A DNA stretch of 64,000 nt from the NCBI RefSeq assembly GCF_023100805.1, contig NZ_CP095855.1, positions 3,637,001 through 3,701,000 on the forward strand. The letters run 5' to 3'. The notes under the pieces were generated by a model. The model was given only the letters and a program-made list of their open reading frames with translations. It did no database searches and had not been told where the DNA came from. Within the stretch, counting starts at the first letter, position 1; the number at the start of each line of letters is the position of its first letter. Position numbers and translations under genes: made by a program. Source of the stretch: Chitinophaga filiformis (GTDB lineage: Bacteria > Bacteroidota > Bacteroidia > Chitinophagales > Chitinophagaceae). Below, in pieces: positions 44,862-54,230 of this stretch.

Positions 44862-45030
44862 GCAGTAGCGGGTTCAGATGGGAATCCCTGGCCTTAGTTA
44901 TTCGAAGTGTGCTGCCACGCCTGACAAGGGGTTTAATAGCTAAACTACAGCTAAATACGACTTTCCCAAGCTCAATAGTAAGGCCACTTCGAAGAACCAC
45001 AGCCAGGGATCCCATCTGAAAACCCGCTGC
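44862..45030. repeat. imperfect inverted repeat, ~46-bp arms
   Basis: The left arm 44862-44909 (GCAGTAGCGGGTTCAGATGG onward) is the approximate reverse complement of 44985-45030 (CACTTCGAAGAACCACAGCC onward), with a few mismatches and small gaps, around a ~75-nt centre. The right arm is also the start of the 99-bp tandem repeat. The structure could form a long stem in RNA, or be the remains of a small mobile element. Confidence 0.75.
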
Positions 45031-45210
45031 AATGACTTAATCTCCGCGTAAACAAACCACAGCTACCTCCTCCAACTCAAGGTCAGTTCGACGAACCACA
45101 GCCAGGGATCCCATCTGAAAACCCGCTGCAATGACTTAATCTCCGCGCAAACGAACCACAGCTACCTCCTCCAACTCAAGGTCACTTCGACGAACCACAG
45201 CCAGGGATCC
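44995..45210. repeat. 99-bp tandem repeat, two full copies plus a partial third
   Basis: The segment AACCACAGCCAGGGATCC begins at 44995, 45094 and 45193, an exact 99-bp period. Copies one and two differ at only a few bases (e.g. GCGTAAACAA versus GCGCAAACGA). The third stops after ~18 bp. No coding frame is maintained. It sits between the MmgE gene (+) and the alcohol dehydrogenase gene (-), close to the latter's 3' end. Confidence 0.88.
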
Positions 45211-45232
45211 ATCAGACAACCGCTATAACTTA

Positions 45233-46390
45233 TCACGGCTTCAACACAACCTTCACACAATTATCCTCTTTCTTCTTAAAAATATCATACGCATCACTCG
45301 CCGCAGAGAGCGGCAACTTATGCGTGATAATGTCATTCAAAGTTGCCTGCCCCGAAACCACAAGCGAAATAAGATGATCGATATATCGCTGCACAGGTGC
45401 CTGCCCGGTCTTAATAGTAATGCCCTTATCAAAAATGCGATGTATAGGAAAATTATCATAGTTGCTTCCATACACACCGACAATAGACACCGTCCCACCT
45501 CTGCGAACAGCCTTAAAACAATCCTCCATCACCTTGGAAGTCCCTTTTTCAAAGTTAACAGTCGCCTTGACTTTCTCCAGGAAGCTCCGATCCGCTTCCA
45601 TACCAACAGCATCCACGCAGATGTCCGCCCCACGGCCCTGCGTCATATCATAGATTGCCTGCACAACATCCACTTCGGAAGAATTGATCGTCTCTACGCG
45701 ATTAACATTCCTCGCCATATCAAGCCTGTAAGCCAGCGGGTCAACGGCAATGACCCTACCTGCACCCTGCAGCCAGGCTGACTTCTGCGCCATTAACCCG
45801 ACAGGACCGGAGCCGAAGATAGCGATGGTCTCGCCACCCCTGGGCTGTGCCCAGTCTATAGCAGACCAGCCTGTAGGAAAGATGTCAGTAAGGAAGAGCA
45901 CCTCTTCATCTGTAAGACTATCCGGCACTACCCGCGGACCAAAATTCGCGAACGGCACACGTGCGTACTCTGCCTGTCCGCCGGCATACGCACCATACAG
46001 ATCGGTATATCCAAATAAGCCACCACCTTTTCCGGAAGTCATGTCTCCCTGCGGACCATAATGTTCAATATTACTATTCTCACAGTGAACAGGAAGTTCA
46101 TGATTGCAGAAATAACAGTGCCCGCATGCAATGGGAAAAGGCACTACCACACGGTCGCCGCGTTTCAGCTTCGATACTCCCGACCCTGTTTCTTCTACGA
46201 TCCCCATGAACTCATGACCCATTACCTGGTCTTTCAACTGTGGAAAAAAGCCATCATAAATATGCAGGTCTGAGCCGCAAATGGCAGTAGACGTGACTTT
46301 TACGATGATGTCCTCAGGATGTTGGATACGCGGATCTTCTACATTCTCGACACGAATGTCTCCGATTTTATGGAAAACTGCTGCTTTCAT
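45233..46390 (-). CDS. zinc-dependent alcohol/formaldehyde-type dehydrogenase
   Basis: 385 aa from the ATG at 46390 (MKAAVFHKIGDIRVEN). Medium-chain dehydrogenase with the catalytic zinc ligands in AICGSDLHIYDG and GHEFMG. The structural zinc loop has four Cys in CGHCYFCNHELPVHC, and the NAD-binding motif is IFGSGPVGLMAQKSAW. Length and the insertion around PQGDMTSGKGGGLFG resemble the glutathione-independent formaldehyde dehydrogenase group. The substrate is not determined by sequence. It is a single gene on the minus strand. Confidence 0.9.
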   Translation of the reverse strand: MKAAVFHKIGDIRVENVEDPRIQHPEDIIVKVTSTAICGSDLHIYDGFFPQLKDQVMGHEFMGIVEETGSGVSKLKRGDRVVVPFPIACGHCYFCNHELPVHCENSNIEHYGPQGDMTSGKGGGLFGYTDLYGAYAGGQAEYARVPFANFGPRVVPDSLTDEEVLFLTDIFPTGWSAIDWAQPRGGETIAIFGSGPVGLMAQKSAWLQGAGRVIAVDPLAYRLDMARNVNRVETINSSEVDVVQAIYDMTQGRGADICVDAVGMEADRSFLEKVKATVNFEKGTSKVMEDCFKAVRRGGTVSIVGVYGSNYDNFPIHRIFDKGITIKTGQAPVQRYIDHLISLVVSGQATLNDIITHKLPLSAASDAYDIFKKKEDNCVKVVLKP

Positions 46391-46794
46391 GAAATTGAAT
46401 TTATTAGAAGGATTCGCGTGCAAAATCATGCCATGGCGGTTTTCATGTCATGGCGATATATGCATATTCTTTAAACGTGAACAAGGTTACCATAAGTGTA
46501 GAACTCTTGCGTCAATTGTACCTTGCTGCTGTTGCACGATAGTTTCAACAGCAATGTCAACTTCATGTGTCAGCAGCGTTCGCCGGGGAAGCGCTGCTGT
46601 AAAGCACTTATACAGAACTGAAGACGGCAGAAAATAATTGTCTAAAAATCAATTATTTCCGGCATCACATGTTTGGTTTGTTTATTGATCTTGCTTTTAC
46701 ACCATTGTAAGAGTAATGTGAGTTTCGTCTGGTGAATATAAAGACACATCGGGAAGGCATAAGCAAATTTTTGTTACACAGTCAATCCTATTTA
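46391..46794. other. intergenic region with two stem-loops, before the glycan operon
   Basis: About 400 bp between divergent genes. Two perfect 8-bp stems were seen: TGCTGTTG (46527-46534) with CAACAGCA (46546-46553), and CAGCAGCG (46571-46578) with CGCTGCTG (46592-46599). Neither has a T-run, so they may be part of an RNA leader. No clear promoter was found. Confidence 0.5.
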
Positions 46795-47847
46795 ATGACA
46801 TATATGACGACTACACAGCAAAAGCCCAGGCTGAAGATCTTTACTTGGCACATCCATGGAAGTTACCTGTATTACCTGTCACAAGGCAATTATGACATCT
46901 ATATTCCTGTCAACGAGCAACGTACCCCGGGGTACTACGGTAGAGGAAAGACATTTCCATTCGGTGATAATGTACATGAGGTCCCGGTAAGAATGGTGAA
47001 AGATTTAGACTTTGACGTCATCCTTTACCAGTCCACAAAAGATTACCTGGTAGATCAATATGATATTTTATCGCCCGCCCAGCGCAGGTTACCAAGGGTC
47101 TACCTGGAACATAATACACCAGCCAAGAACCCGGTTACTACGAGACACGTAGTGAACGACCGCCGCATTTGCCTGGTACACGTAACCCACTACAACCGGT
47201 TAATGTGGGACAACAACCGCACACCGGCTACCGTGATCGAACATGGTGTGACTATGCCGGATGTACCATATACAGGAGAACTGCCCAAGGGACTGGTTAC
47301 TATCAATCACCTGCCGCAGCGTGGCAGGGGACTGGGCTGGGACATTTTTCAGCATGTCCGTAATATACTACCGGTCGACCTCGTAGGCATGGGCAACGGT
47401 AAGGATGGCCTTGGCGAAGTATTACATCCGCAGCTGCCTTCATTCAGGAGCAGGTACCGTTTCTATTTCCATCCTGTAAGGCATACCAGCCTGGCGCTGG
47501 CCGTTTGTGAGGCGATGATGCAGGGTATGCCTGTAGTAGGCCTGGCAACGACAGAGCTGGTAACGGTGATCGAGAACGGTAAGAATGGATTCATCCACAC
47601 AGATATTAATTACCTGATCAAGAAAATGAAGTTATTGCTGAATGAGCCGGAACTCGCGGCGCAAATGGGGGAAGCAGCGAGGGCTACAGCTATGAAGCGG
47701 TTTAATATAGATCGTTTTACCGCAGACTGGGAGAGATTGTTCGAGACCGTCTGCAGCGGCAATATGAATGAGATAATTTATACTGACCAACTATTCGGAA
47801 AGCCGGCGATAGAGTCTGATCACAGCACTATTACCAGTGATAACTGA
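46795..47847 (+). CDS. glycosyltransferase, GT4-like
   Basis: 350 aa from the ATG at 46795 (a second ATG follows at 46804). An unusual N-terminus (LKIFTWHIHGSYLYYLSQGN) is followed by the GT-B C-terminal half with FYFHPVRHTSLALAVCEAMM and VVGLATTELVTVIENGKNGF, which match the donor-binding E-x7-E type region of GT4 enzymes. It opens a five-gene operon for surface-glycan assembly. Donor and acceptor sugars are unknown. Confidence 0.85.
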   Translation: MTYMTTTQQKPRLKIFTWHIHGSYLYYLSQGNYDIYIPVNEQRTPGYYGRGKTFPFGDNVHEVPVRMVKDLDFDVILYQSTKDYLVDQYDILSPAQRRLPRVYLEHNTPAKNPVTTRHVVNDRRICLVHVTHYNRLMWDNNRTPATVIEHGVTMPDVPYTGELPKGLVTINHLPQRGRGLGWDIFQHVRNILPVDLVGMGNGKDGLGEVLHPQLPSFRSRYRFYFHPVRHTSLALAVCEAMMQGMPVVGLATTELVTVIENGKNGFIHTDINYLIKKMKLLLNEPELAAQMGEAARATAMKRFNIDRFTADWERLFETVCSGNMNEIIYTDQLFGKPAIESDHSTITSDN

Positions 47848-47862
47848 TCTAAAAATAAGTAT

Positions 47863-49131
47863 ATGGGAAGGAGGATTGCGTTCATCAGTGAACATGCTTC
47901 ACCACTGGCCGCTTTAGGGGGCGCAGATGCCGGAGGACAAAATGTATACGTAGGAGAGGTGGCCAGACAATTGGCGCTCATGGGCTACCAGATAGACATC
48001 TTTACAAGACGGGAAGATAAGAAGCTGCCGCAGGTAGTGCCCTTCGGCGATAATATAAGGATCATTCATGTGAATGCCGGTCCCGCAGAAGATATTCCCA
48101 AGGAGACATTGTTACAGTACATGCCAGCTTTTAAAACAGACATGCTGTGTTTCATGGAAAAAGAGCAGCTGAGCTACGACCTGGTACATGCCAACTTTTT
48201 TATGTCCGCACTTGTAGCGATGGAACTGAAAAAAGAAACGGGTATCCCTTTCGTGGTCACCTTCCATGCATTGGGACATATCCGTCGTATTCACCAGGGT
48301 GATAATGACCAGTTCCCGAAAGAGCGGATCACTATTGAGGAGAATGCTGTAAAAGAAGCAAGCCTGGTCATTGCGGAATGTCCGCAGGACAGGGAAGACC
48401 TGATGAAGTATTACAACGCGCCTGCAGAAAAGATCACCATCATTCCCTGCGGCGTGAATACAGATGAGCTCTACCCGGTCAATAAGTCGGTAGCCCGATC
48501 CTTGCTGGGATTGCCCTACGACGAAAAGGTATTGCTGCAGCTGGGACGTATGGTGCCGAGGAAAGGCGTGGACAATGTGATCAGGGCGTTGGCAAAAGTG
48601 AGATGCAGGAACGCAAAAGTGAGATTGCTGATAGTAGGCGGAGATGCGGATACCGCAAAGGAGCTCGCCCGTTTGAAACAGCTGGCGGATGATCTGAAGG
48701 TCAGTGATAAGGTGTATTTCCTTGGGCAGAAGTCCAGGAAAGATCTGAAATACTATTATACAGCAGCTGATCTCTTCATTACGACGCCCTGGTATGAACC
48801 TTTTGGTATTACGCCGCTGGAGGCCATGGCATGCGGCACACCAGTGATCGGCAGTAATGTAGGGGGAATCAAATTCAGTGTGGCCGACGGACATAGCGGC
48901 GCGCTGGTGCCACCCAAAGATCCGGACGCGCTTGCCCGCAGGATCACTGCGCTGCTGCAGTCGCCTGCCGTATTGCGGGAGATGGGCAATAATGCGCTCA
49001 GAAGGGTGAACAAATTGTTTACCTGGGAACTGGTAGCCAGAGACATGCAAACAGTTTATGAAAGGATCATTGGGAACGATGATACGTCGTCCCCGAAGAA
49101 TCTCAGAGCAGAAGAAAGTATTTCTTTATGA
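47863..49131 (+). CDS. glycosyltransferase, GT4 family (sucrose-phosphate-synthase-like fold)
   Basis: 422 aa. The N-terminal GT-B domain begins with RIAFISEHASPLAALGGADA and GGQNVYVGEVARQLALMGYQ, a signature of the sucrose-synthase-like GT4 branch. The C-terminal donor domain has LLQLGRMVPRKGVDNVIRAL, then PWYEPFGITPLEAMACGTPV with the catalytic Glu pair. It likely adds a hexose to a lipid- or LPS-linked acceptor. It overlaps the next gene (HAD phosphatase) by 4 bp. Confidence 0.9.
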   Translation: MGRRIAFISEHASPLAALGGADAGGQNVYVGEVARQLALMGYQIDIFTRREDKKLPQVVPFGDNIRIIHVNAGPAEDIPKETLLQYMPAFKTDMLCFMEKEQLSYDLVHANFFMSALVAMELKKETGIPFVVTFHALGHIRRIHQGDNDQFPKERITIEENAVKEASLVIAECPQDREDLMKYYNAPAEKITIIPCGVNTDELYPVNKSVARSLLGLPYDEKVLLQLGRMVPRKGVDNVIRALAKVRCRNAKVRLLIVGGDADTAKELARLKQLADDLKVSDKVYFLGQKSRKDLKYYYTAADLFITTPWYEPFGITPLEAMACGTPVIGSNVGGIKFSVADGHSGALVPPKDPDALARRITALLQSPAVLREMGNNALRRVNKLFTWELVARDMQTVYERIIGNDDTSSPKNLRAEESISL

Positions 49132-49709
49132 GAAGAGCAGTATTTATCGACAAGGATGGTACACTGATCAGCAACGTGCCTTACAATGCAGACCCGGACA
49201 AAATAGTGCTGGAGCGTGGCGCGGTAGAGGGCTTACGCATGTTGCAGGAGAGGGGCTATGCGCTGATCGTTGTATCGAACCAGGCCGGTATTGCTCATGG
49301 ATATTTCAGGGAAGATGAGATGCAACCTGTTATTGCTAAGGTAAAACAACTGCTGGGCGAAGCCGGAATTGCATTGGATGGTTTTTATTATTGCCCTCAT
49401 CATCCCGCGGGAAAGATAGCGCAGTACGCATTTAGCTGTAGTTGCCGGAAACCGTTGCCGGGTATGTTACTACAGGCAGCTGAGGAGATGGATATATTCC
49501 TTCCTGAGTCGTGGATGATAGGAGATATATTGAATGATGTGGAAGCAGGCAACCGCGCCGGTTGCCGGTCTGTACTACTTAACAATGGGAATGAAACCGT
49601 CTGGGAAACGAACCAGCATAATGAACCGGCATACATAGCAAACGATCTGCGCGAGGCTGCTCAGTTTATTGTGAAACACGCTACTGCAAAATTCAGAATA
49701 TGGAACTAA
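49128..49709 (+). CDS. gmhB: D,D-heptose 1,7-bisphosphate phosphatase-like HAD protein
   Basis: 193 aa HAD-IIIA phosphatase. Motif I VFIDKDGTLI at 4-13 provides the nucleophile Asp, followed by VVSNQAGIAHGYF and DGFYYCPHHP. The Cys-rich zinc loop (PHHPAGK then CSCRKPLPGM) and WMIGDILNDVEAGNRAGC match GmhB. It would remove the C7 phosphate of heptose bisphosphate in ADP-heptose synthesis. The next gene encodes the HldE partner enzyme, which strengthens the call. GmhA and HldD are not in the window. Confidence 0.88.
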   Translation: MRRAVFIDKDGTLISNVPYNADPDKIVLERGAVEGLRMLQERGYALIVVSNQAGIAHGYFREDEMQPVIAKVKQLLGEAGIALDGFYYCPHHPAGKIAQYAFSCSCRKPLPGMLLQAAEEMDIFLPESWMIGDILNDVEAGNRAGCRSVLLNNGNETVWETNQHNEPAYIANDLREAAQFIVKHATAKFRIWN

Positions 49710-51184
49710 TATATCAAACGTTGATCAGGGCTTTTGTGCAGCCTGCAGTACTGGTACTGGGCGATCTGATGATCGATACCTACCTGAGAGGCGCCAGCAC
49801 ACGTTTGTCGCCGGAGGCGCCGGTGCCTGTTGTGGATATCAGTTCACATACCTCCGTGTTGGGAGGCGGTGCAAATACCGCTGCCAACCTGCGCCACCTG
49901 GGTGCTTCGGTGACCTTTGTCAGTCTTATCGGAGATGATTATGCGGCTAAACTGGCGGGCGACCTGCTAAAGAAAGAAGGCATCAGGGATGAGGTAGTGC
50001 GTTGCAATACGCGGAACACGATGAAGAAGACACGTGTGATTGCCGGACAGCAACTCCTGACCCGTTACGATGAAGGAACGGAAGTGCCGCTCGATAAGGA
50101 TTGTGAAGAGCAGCTGATAGCCGTGCTGGAAAGAGAGTTCCCATTGCACGACGCGGTAGTGATAGCAGACTACAACAAGGGACTCATCACACCAGGCATC
50201 ATTGCTGCGTTGGAACGCCTGAACCAGCAGCACAGGAAGTTCATTGCCGTGGATGCCAAGAAATTGCAATTGTACAAAGGCTTACAACCAGCACTGGCGA
50301 AACCCAATTTTAAAGAGATGATGGCCATGCTGGAACTGCCCGAACAACCATGCTCTAAGGCACAACAGCTGGAAGAAATGGGCGCCGCGATATATGGGGT
50401 AACAGGGGCTGCTATCACTGCGGTGACACTGGATGAAGAAGGAGCGCTTATCTTCCAGGAAGATAAACTGCTCTGTCATACGGCCGCACGCGCTGTCAGC
50501 AATCCGAACGTATCGGGTGCGGGTGATACTTACGTGAGTGCCTTTACACTGGCTAGTCTTGCAGGTGCCAGCGCATTGACTTCAGCCGAAATAGCCGGTG
50601 CTGCCGCAACAGTGGCTATCCGGAAAAGTAATACAGCCCATTGTAAACAGGCGGAGCTGATTGCTTATTTCTCTATGAAAGATAAATACATCCGTGATAC
50701 GGAAGAACTGGAAGCGCTTTGCGATATGTACAGATCACAGGGAAAAAAGATCGTATTTACCAACGGGTGCTTCGATATACTGCATAGCGGTCATGTGAGT
50801 TACCTGGAGCGGGCGGCTTCACTGGGCGACGTGCTGATCGTAGGAGTGAACACTGATGAAAGTATTAAGCGTTTAAAAGGCCCTGAGCGGCCTATTAACA
50901 GCCTGAACGACCGTGTACAGGTGCTGGCCGGCCTGGGCGCCATAGCGCATGTAATCGCTTTTGGCAGTGAGCAGGATGATACACCGGAATCGCTTATCCG
51001 TATTATCAAGCCTTCCGTATTTGCCAAAGGAGGCGACTATAGCAGGGAATCCCTGCCGGAGGCAGCCGCAGTGGAGGAATTTGGTGGAGAAGTGATATTG
51101 TTGCCACTCGTGCCCGACCGCTCAACCACCCTGATCATTAAACGAATTTATACAACACCTGCTTTAAAAGTAGCGGAGGCATAA
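49700..51184 (+). CDS. hldE: bifunctional heptose kinase/adenylyltransferase HldE
   Basis: 494 aa, two domains. The N-terminal PfkB-like kinase (1-~315) has VLVLGDLMIDTYLRGASTRL and the ATP/anion-hole region NPNVSGAGDTYVSAFTLASL. The C-terminal nucleotidyltransferase (~350-490) has FTNGCFDILHSGHVSYLERA with the HxGH signature. It phosphorylates heptose 7-phosphate at C1 and then adds AMP, giving ADP-heptose for LPS core. It overlaps gmhB by 10 bp and shares one base with the next glycosyltransferase gene. Confidence 0.94.
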   Translation: MELIYQTLIRAFVQPAVLVLGDLMIDTYLRGASTRLSPEAPVPVVDISSHTSVLGGGANTAANLRHLGASVTFVSLIGDDYAAKLAGDLLKKEGIRDEVVRCNTRNTMKKTRVIAGQQLLTRYDEGTEVPLDKDCEEQLIAVLEREFPLHDAVVIADYNKGLITPGIIAALERLNQQHRKFIAVDAKKLQLYKGLQPALAKPNFKEMMAMLELPEQPCSKAQQLEEMGAAIYGVTGAAITAVTLDEEGALIFQEDKLLCHTAARAVSNPNVSGAGDTYVSAFTLASLAGASALTSAEIAGAAATVAIRKSNTAHCKQAELIAYFSMKDKYIRDTEELEALCDMYRSQGKKIVFTNGCFDILHSGHVSYLERAASLGDVLIVGVNTDESIKRLKGPERPINSLNDRVQVLAGLGAIAHVIAFGSEQDDTPESLIRIIKPSVFAKGGDYSRESLPEAAAVEEFGGEVILLPLVPDRSTTLIIKRIYTTPALKVAEA

Positions 51185-52302
51185 TGAAAAACGAATGGAA
51201 GAAATGCCGCCGTATCCTCTGTATACGGCCGGACAACATCGGAGACCTGCTTATGAGCACGCCTGCCATCAGGGCCTTAAAACAAACGTTCAACTGTCAT
51301 ATTACTGTACTCGCATCATCGCTGGGTGCAACGGTAGTGCCGGAAGTACCGGAGATAGACGACGCTATTGTATTTGATGTGCCCTGGGTACAGACAACAG
51401 GCACACCTGATCCTGCTCAATTCAGTCAGCTGGTCAAACAGCTGAAGGACGGCCGCTTTGATGCGGCTGTTATTTTTTCTGTATATAGTCAGAATCCCAT
51501 GCCTTCCATTATGCTGGCATACCTGGCGGAGATACCACTCCGGCTGGCTTACTGTCGTGAGAACCCCTATCAGCTACTGACACATTGGATTCCCGACGAA
51601 GAGCCATACACTTTCATCAGGCACCAGGTAATGCGCGATCTTGAACTGGTAGCACAGGTTGGCGCTGTGACAGACAAGCAACAACTAAGCATCCGGACCA
51701 GGGAAATATTATGGCCGGTAGTGTGTGAAAAGCTACTATTAACAGGCCTCGATCTCCGGCGGCCATGGATCATTCTCCATCCGGAAGTTTCTGAACAGAA
51801 ACGTAAATACCCGGTGAAAGACTGGATCGCTGCGGGAAGAAAGATAAGGGCGGCCACAAATTGCCAGTTACTGATCACCGGGAAGAACAATGCTGCTGAA
51901 GCACGGGAGATCGCTGCCGGAATAGGTGGCCCTGCTTTTTCAGCAGCAGGGCTTTTTGACCTCGAAGAGCTGATCATACTCATAAAACATGCGCCGCTGT
52001 TACTGTCTGTCAATACCGGCACCATACATATTGCAGCGGCGGTACATACGCCCGTGCTGGTGCTGTATGCACTGACCAATCCCCAGCACACCCCATGGCG
52101 TGTTACGAACAAGGTGCTTTATTTTGATGTACCGGCGCCTTTGCAGAGTAAGAACGAAGTGGTGAAACATGTATATCGTTCTTTCTCTGCAGAAAAGCTT
52201 CCTTTGGCGACTCCGGATACTATTGCCGAGGCAACCCTGGCCATGCTGGAACTCACCGCTGCTTCCTCAGGTAGTTTCGAGGAGCCGCATGCCCTTTCTT
52301 AA
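51184..52302 (+). CDS. GT9 family glycosyltransferase (heptosyltransferase-like)
   Basis: 372 aa. Starts at the A shared with the stop of hldE. Typical GT9 features are IRPDNIGDLLMSTPAIRALK at the N-terminus, WIILHPEVSEQKRKYPVKDW in the middle, and LLSVNTGTIHIAAAVHTPVL in the donor-binding domain. Given the ADP-heptose genes upstream, transfer of heptose to the LPS core is probable. Its last 36 bp overlap the convergent GT9 gene on the other strand. Confidence 0.9.
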   Translation: MKNEWKKCRRILCIRPDNIGDLLMSTPAIRALKQTFNCHITVLASSLGATVVPEVPEIDDAIVFDVPWVQTTGTPDPAQFSQLVKQLKDGRFDAAVIFSVYSQNPMPSIMLAYLAEIPLRLAYCRENPYQLLTHWIPDEEPYTFIRHQVMRDLELVAQVGAVTDKQQLSIRTREILWPVVCEKLLLTGLDLRRPWIILHPEVSEQKRKYPVKDWIAAGRKIRAATNCQLLITGKNNAAEAREIAAGIGGPAFSAAGLFDLEELIILIKHAPLLLSVNTGTIHIAAAVHTPVLVLYALTNPQHTPWRVTNKVLYFDVPAPLQSKNEVVKHVYRSFSAEKLPLATPDTIAEATLAMLELTAASSGSFEEPHALS

Positions 52303-53250
52303 TACGATCTCATAATCCGGTTCCGTGGTCCAGTCAATTGTGTAGTGCAGTTGTTTATTTAATGGCGCCCAGCGGACGGGCTCTCCATCCATACTGATAA
52401 TGACGCTGGGCGTCTCAAATGCAGCCGCCATATGCGACACACCGGTGCAATTGGACAGGAGGGCGCGGGCATTTTTGATCAGCACTCCCAGGCTGCCCAA
52501 TGTGGTCAGGCCTGCGGTATTGATGGATTTATGTTTCATCAGTCCTGCTACCGCTTCAGTAAGCGGACGTTCATCTGCGGTACCTGTGAGCACTATCTTC
52601 CAGCCTTTTTCCGCAAACTCGTCTGCCATAGCAGCAAAGAAATGTGGCGGCCACTGGCGCCAGTTGCCCCTTGACCCGGGGTGTACACAGAGATATTCCT
52701 GTGCTTCCAGCGGAAGTTCCAGCTGGTTGAAATCTTCCATGTCCTTTGCAGTAATGGGAAATTCCAGGTAGGTGCCCTGCCTGGGAATATTGAGGTATTC
52801 CATCAGCAGGAGGTGGCGTTCTATTTCTGATACATCTTCCGGGTATTCAAGAAAAAGGCCGGCATCAGGACAGCCATCTTCCTGCCGCCAGTAACCGGCC
52901 GTATATCGTCCACCCATTAGCGCAACCATCGGGTTCACTATAGAACCATTGCCCTGCATCTGCAGTACCAGGTCGAACCTTTGCTCCTGCATAGCCGTCA
53001 GGAAGGGCGGGAACTGCCCAGGTATTACGGGCTGCTCCGGCAATCCGGGATAACCCGGAAAGTGGACAAAGGCATCCAGGTATTTGGAAAACCTTTCTAC
53101 AAACGAAGCAGCCCATGGTAATCCCAGCAGGGTAATGTGTGCTTCCGGAAATGCAGTACGCAAAGCCCGTAATGCCGGAACGGTACACAACATATCTCCT
53201 AATTGTAAGGCGCGGAAGACCGCTATCTTATGAATTGACTGAGGCATCAT
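52267..53250 (-). CDS. GT9 family glycosyltransferase (heptosyltransferase-like)
   Basis: 327 aa from the ATG at 53250 (MMPQSIHKIAVFRALQLGDM); the longer frame to 53310 runs into the upstream gene. GT9 features are KIAVFRALQLGDMLCTVPAL, VHPGSRGNWRQWPPHFFAAM and LLSNCTGVSHMAAAFETPSV. It is the third gene of a minus-strand operon after a carbamoyltransferase and a GT2 enzyme, and converges on the heptose operon. It probably acts in the same surface-glycan pathway. Confidence 0.9.
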   Translation of the reverse strand: MMPQSIHKIAVFRALQLGDMLCTVPALRALRTAFPEAHITLLGLPWAASFVERFSKYLDAFVHFPGYPGLPEQPVIPGQFPPFLTAMQEQRFDLVLQMQGNGSIVNPMVALMGGRYTAGYWRQEDGCPDAGLFLEYPEDVSEIERHLLLMEYLNIPRQGTYLEFPITAKDMEDFNQLELPLEAQEYLCVHPGSRGNWRQWPPHFFAAMADEFAEKGWKIVLTGTADERPLTEAVAGLMKHKSINTAGLTTLGSLGVLIKNARALLSNCTGVSHMAAAFETPSVIISMDGEPVRWAPLNKQLHYTIDWTTEPDYEIVLRKGMRLLETT

Positions 53251-53251
53251 T

Positions 53252-54223
53252 TTACAGGTAAAGTACTTTATAGCGCCAGGCTCCGTAGAGGCTCCAGTAG
53301 GTAGCCGCAAACGGAATGGCCGCTGATGTAACGATCATTTCAAGTATATGCGAGGTGGTATGCGAAGTATATTTCAAACGCTTACCCGCAAATAAACCAA
53401 TCATCAATAACCATGCACTAAATAATACGACCGATGCCGTATATGCGCCATACAGCGCGAAGATGATGCCCAGCAGAAAACAGCAGATCATCAGGTAATA
53501 ATTCCAGGCAGGTCTTCGCTGGATCCTCTCCCTGTACATTTTGGGGAATTTCTTGTATAGCAACGCATTGAAGATATTCTTACGCTGTTCGTATATACTT
53601 ACTCCCCAGCGTGCCTTCCGTGCCGGATGTAATACAATGGCATTGTTAAGGTGATAAATGGGAATGTCCTGTTGCAACAGCCTGAACTCAAGATCACTGT
53701 CTTCCCGCCAGGCCGTTTCAAAAGATTCATCGAAGCCATTCACCCTCTCTAAAGCAAGCCGTGTACAGGCGCAGTTAGCTGTTACAAAATCTGCTTTCTC
53801 CAGCTGGGCTGTATTCCATTCAAAATCTGTTGGCCGCCCTTTGATAGGTACGACTACGCGCCCTGTATACACTGCCGCTGGTTCTCCTTTCCATGCTGTC
53901 CAGATGCTTTGCAGCCAGTAAGGATCGGGAATAGTGTCATCGTCGGTAAATGCGATCATTGGCGCGTCCGATGCCCTCCATCCGGCATTTCTTGCAGCAG
54001 CAGGACCTTTCTTATCAGGCAGCGGCAGGTACTTTACTTCTATCAGGCTGGCATATTTCCAGCTGCAGGCCAGTTGGCGCGTGTATTTATCCGGACCATC
54101 ACTGACCACGATCACATCGAAAGCGCTCTTGTCAAACTCCTGTTCCTCCAATGCCTTCAGGCAACGGGACAGCAATTCGGGACGTTTGTAAGTGGGTATC
54201 ACCACGGTGATCTTCTTCTCCAT
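53252..54223 (-). CDS. GT2 family glycosyltransferase with C-terminal membrane helices
   Basis: 323 aa. The GT-A domain starts with KITVVIPTYKRPELLSRCLK, has the DxD-like motif IAFTDDDTIPDPYW and the later ETAWREDSDLEFRL region. About 85 C-terminal residues include two hydrophobic helices (YYLMICCFLLGIIFALYGAY and VVLFSAWLLMIGLFAGK) that would tie it to the membrane. One base separates its stop from the next start. It adds a sugar to an unknown acceptor, likely a lipid-linked glycan. Confidence 0.9.
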   Translation of the reverse strand: MEKKITVVIPTYKRPELLSRCLKALEEQEFDKSAFDVIVVSDGPDKYTRQLACSWKYASLIEVKYLPLPDKKGPAAARNAGWRASDAPMIAFTDDDTIPDPYWLQSIWTAWKGEPAAVYTGRVVVPIKGRPTDFEWNTAQLEKADFVTANCACTRLALERVNGFDESFETAWREDSDLEFRLLQQDIPIYHLNNAIVLHPARKARWGVSIYEQRKNIFNALLYKKFPKMYRERIQRRPAWNYYLMICCFLLGIIFALYGAYTASVVLFSAWLLMIGLFAGKRLKYTSHTTSHILEMIVTSAAIPFAATYWSLYGAWRYKVLYL

Positions 54224-54230
54224 TGGCGGG

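Noticed and set aside
48112..49050. A 312-codon minus-strand frame inside the second glycosyltransferase gene
   Set aside because: Antisense to a clear GT4 gene and without domains or start context.
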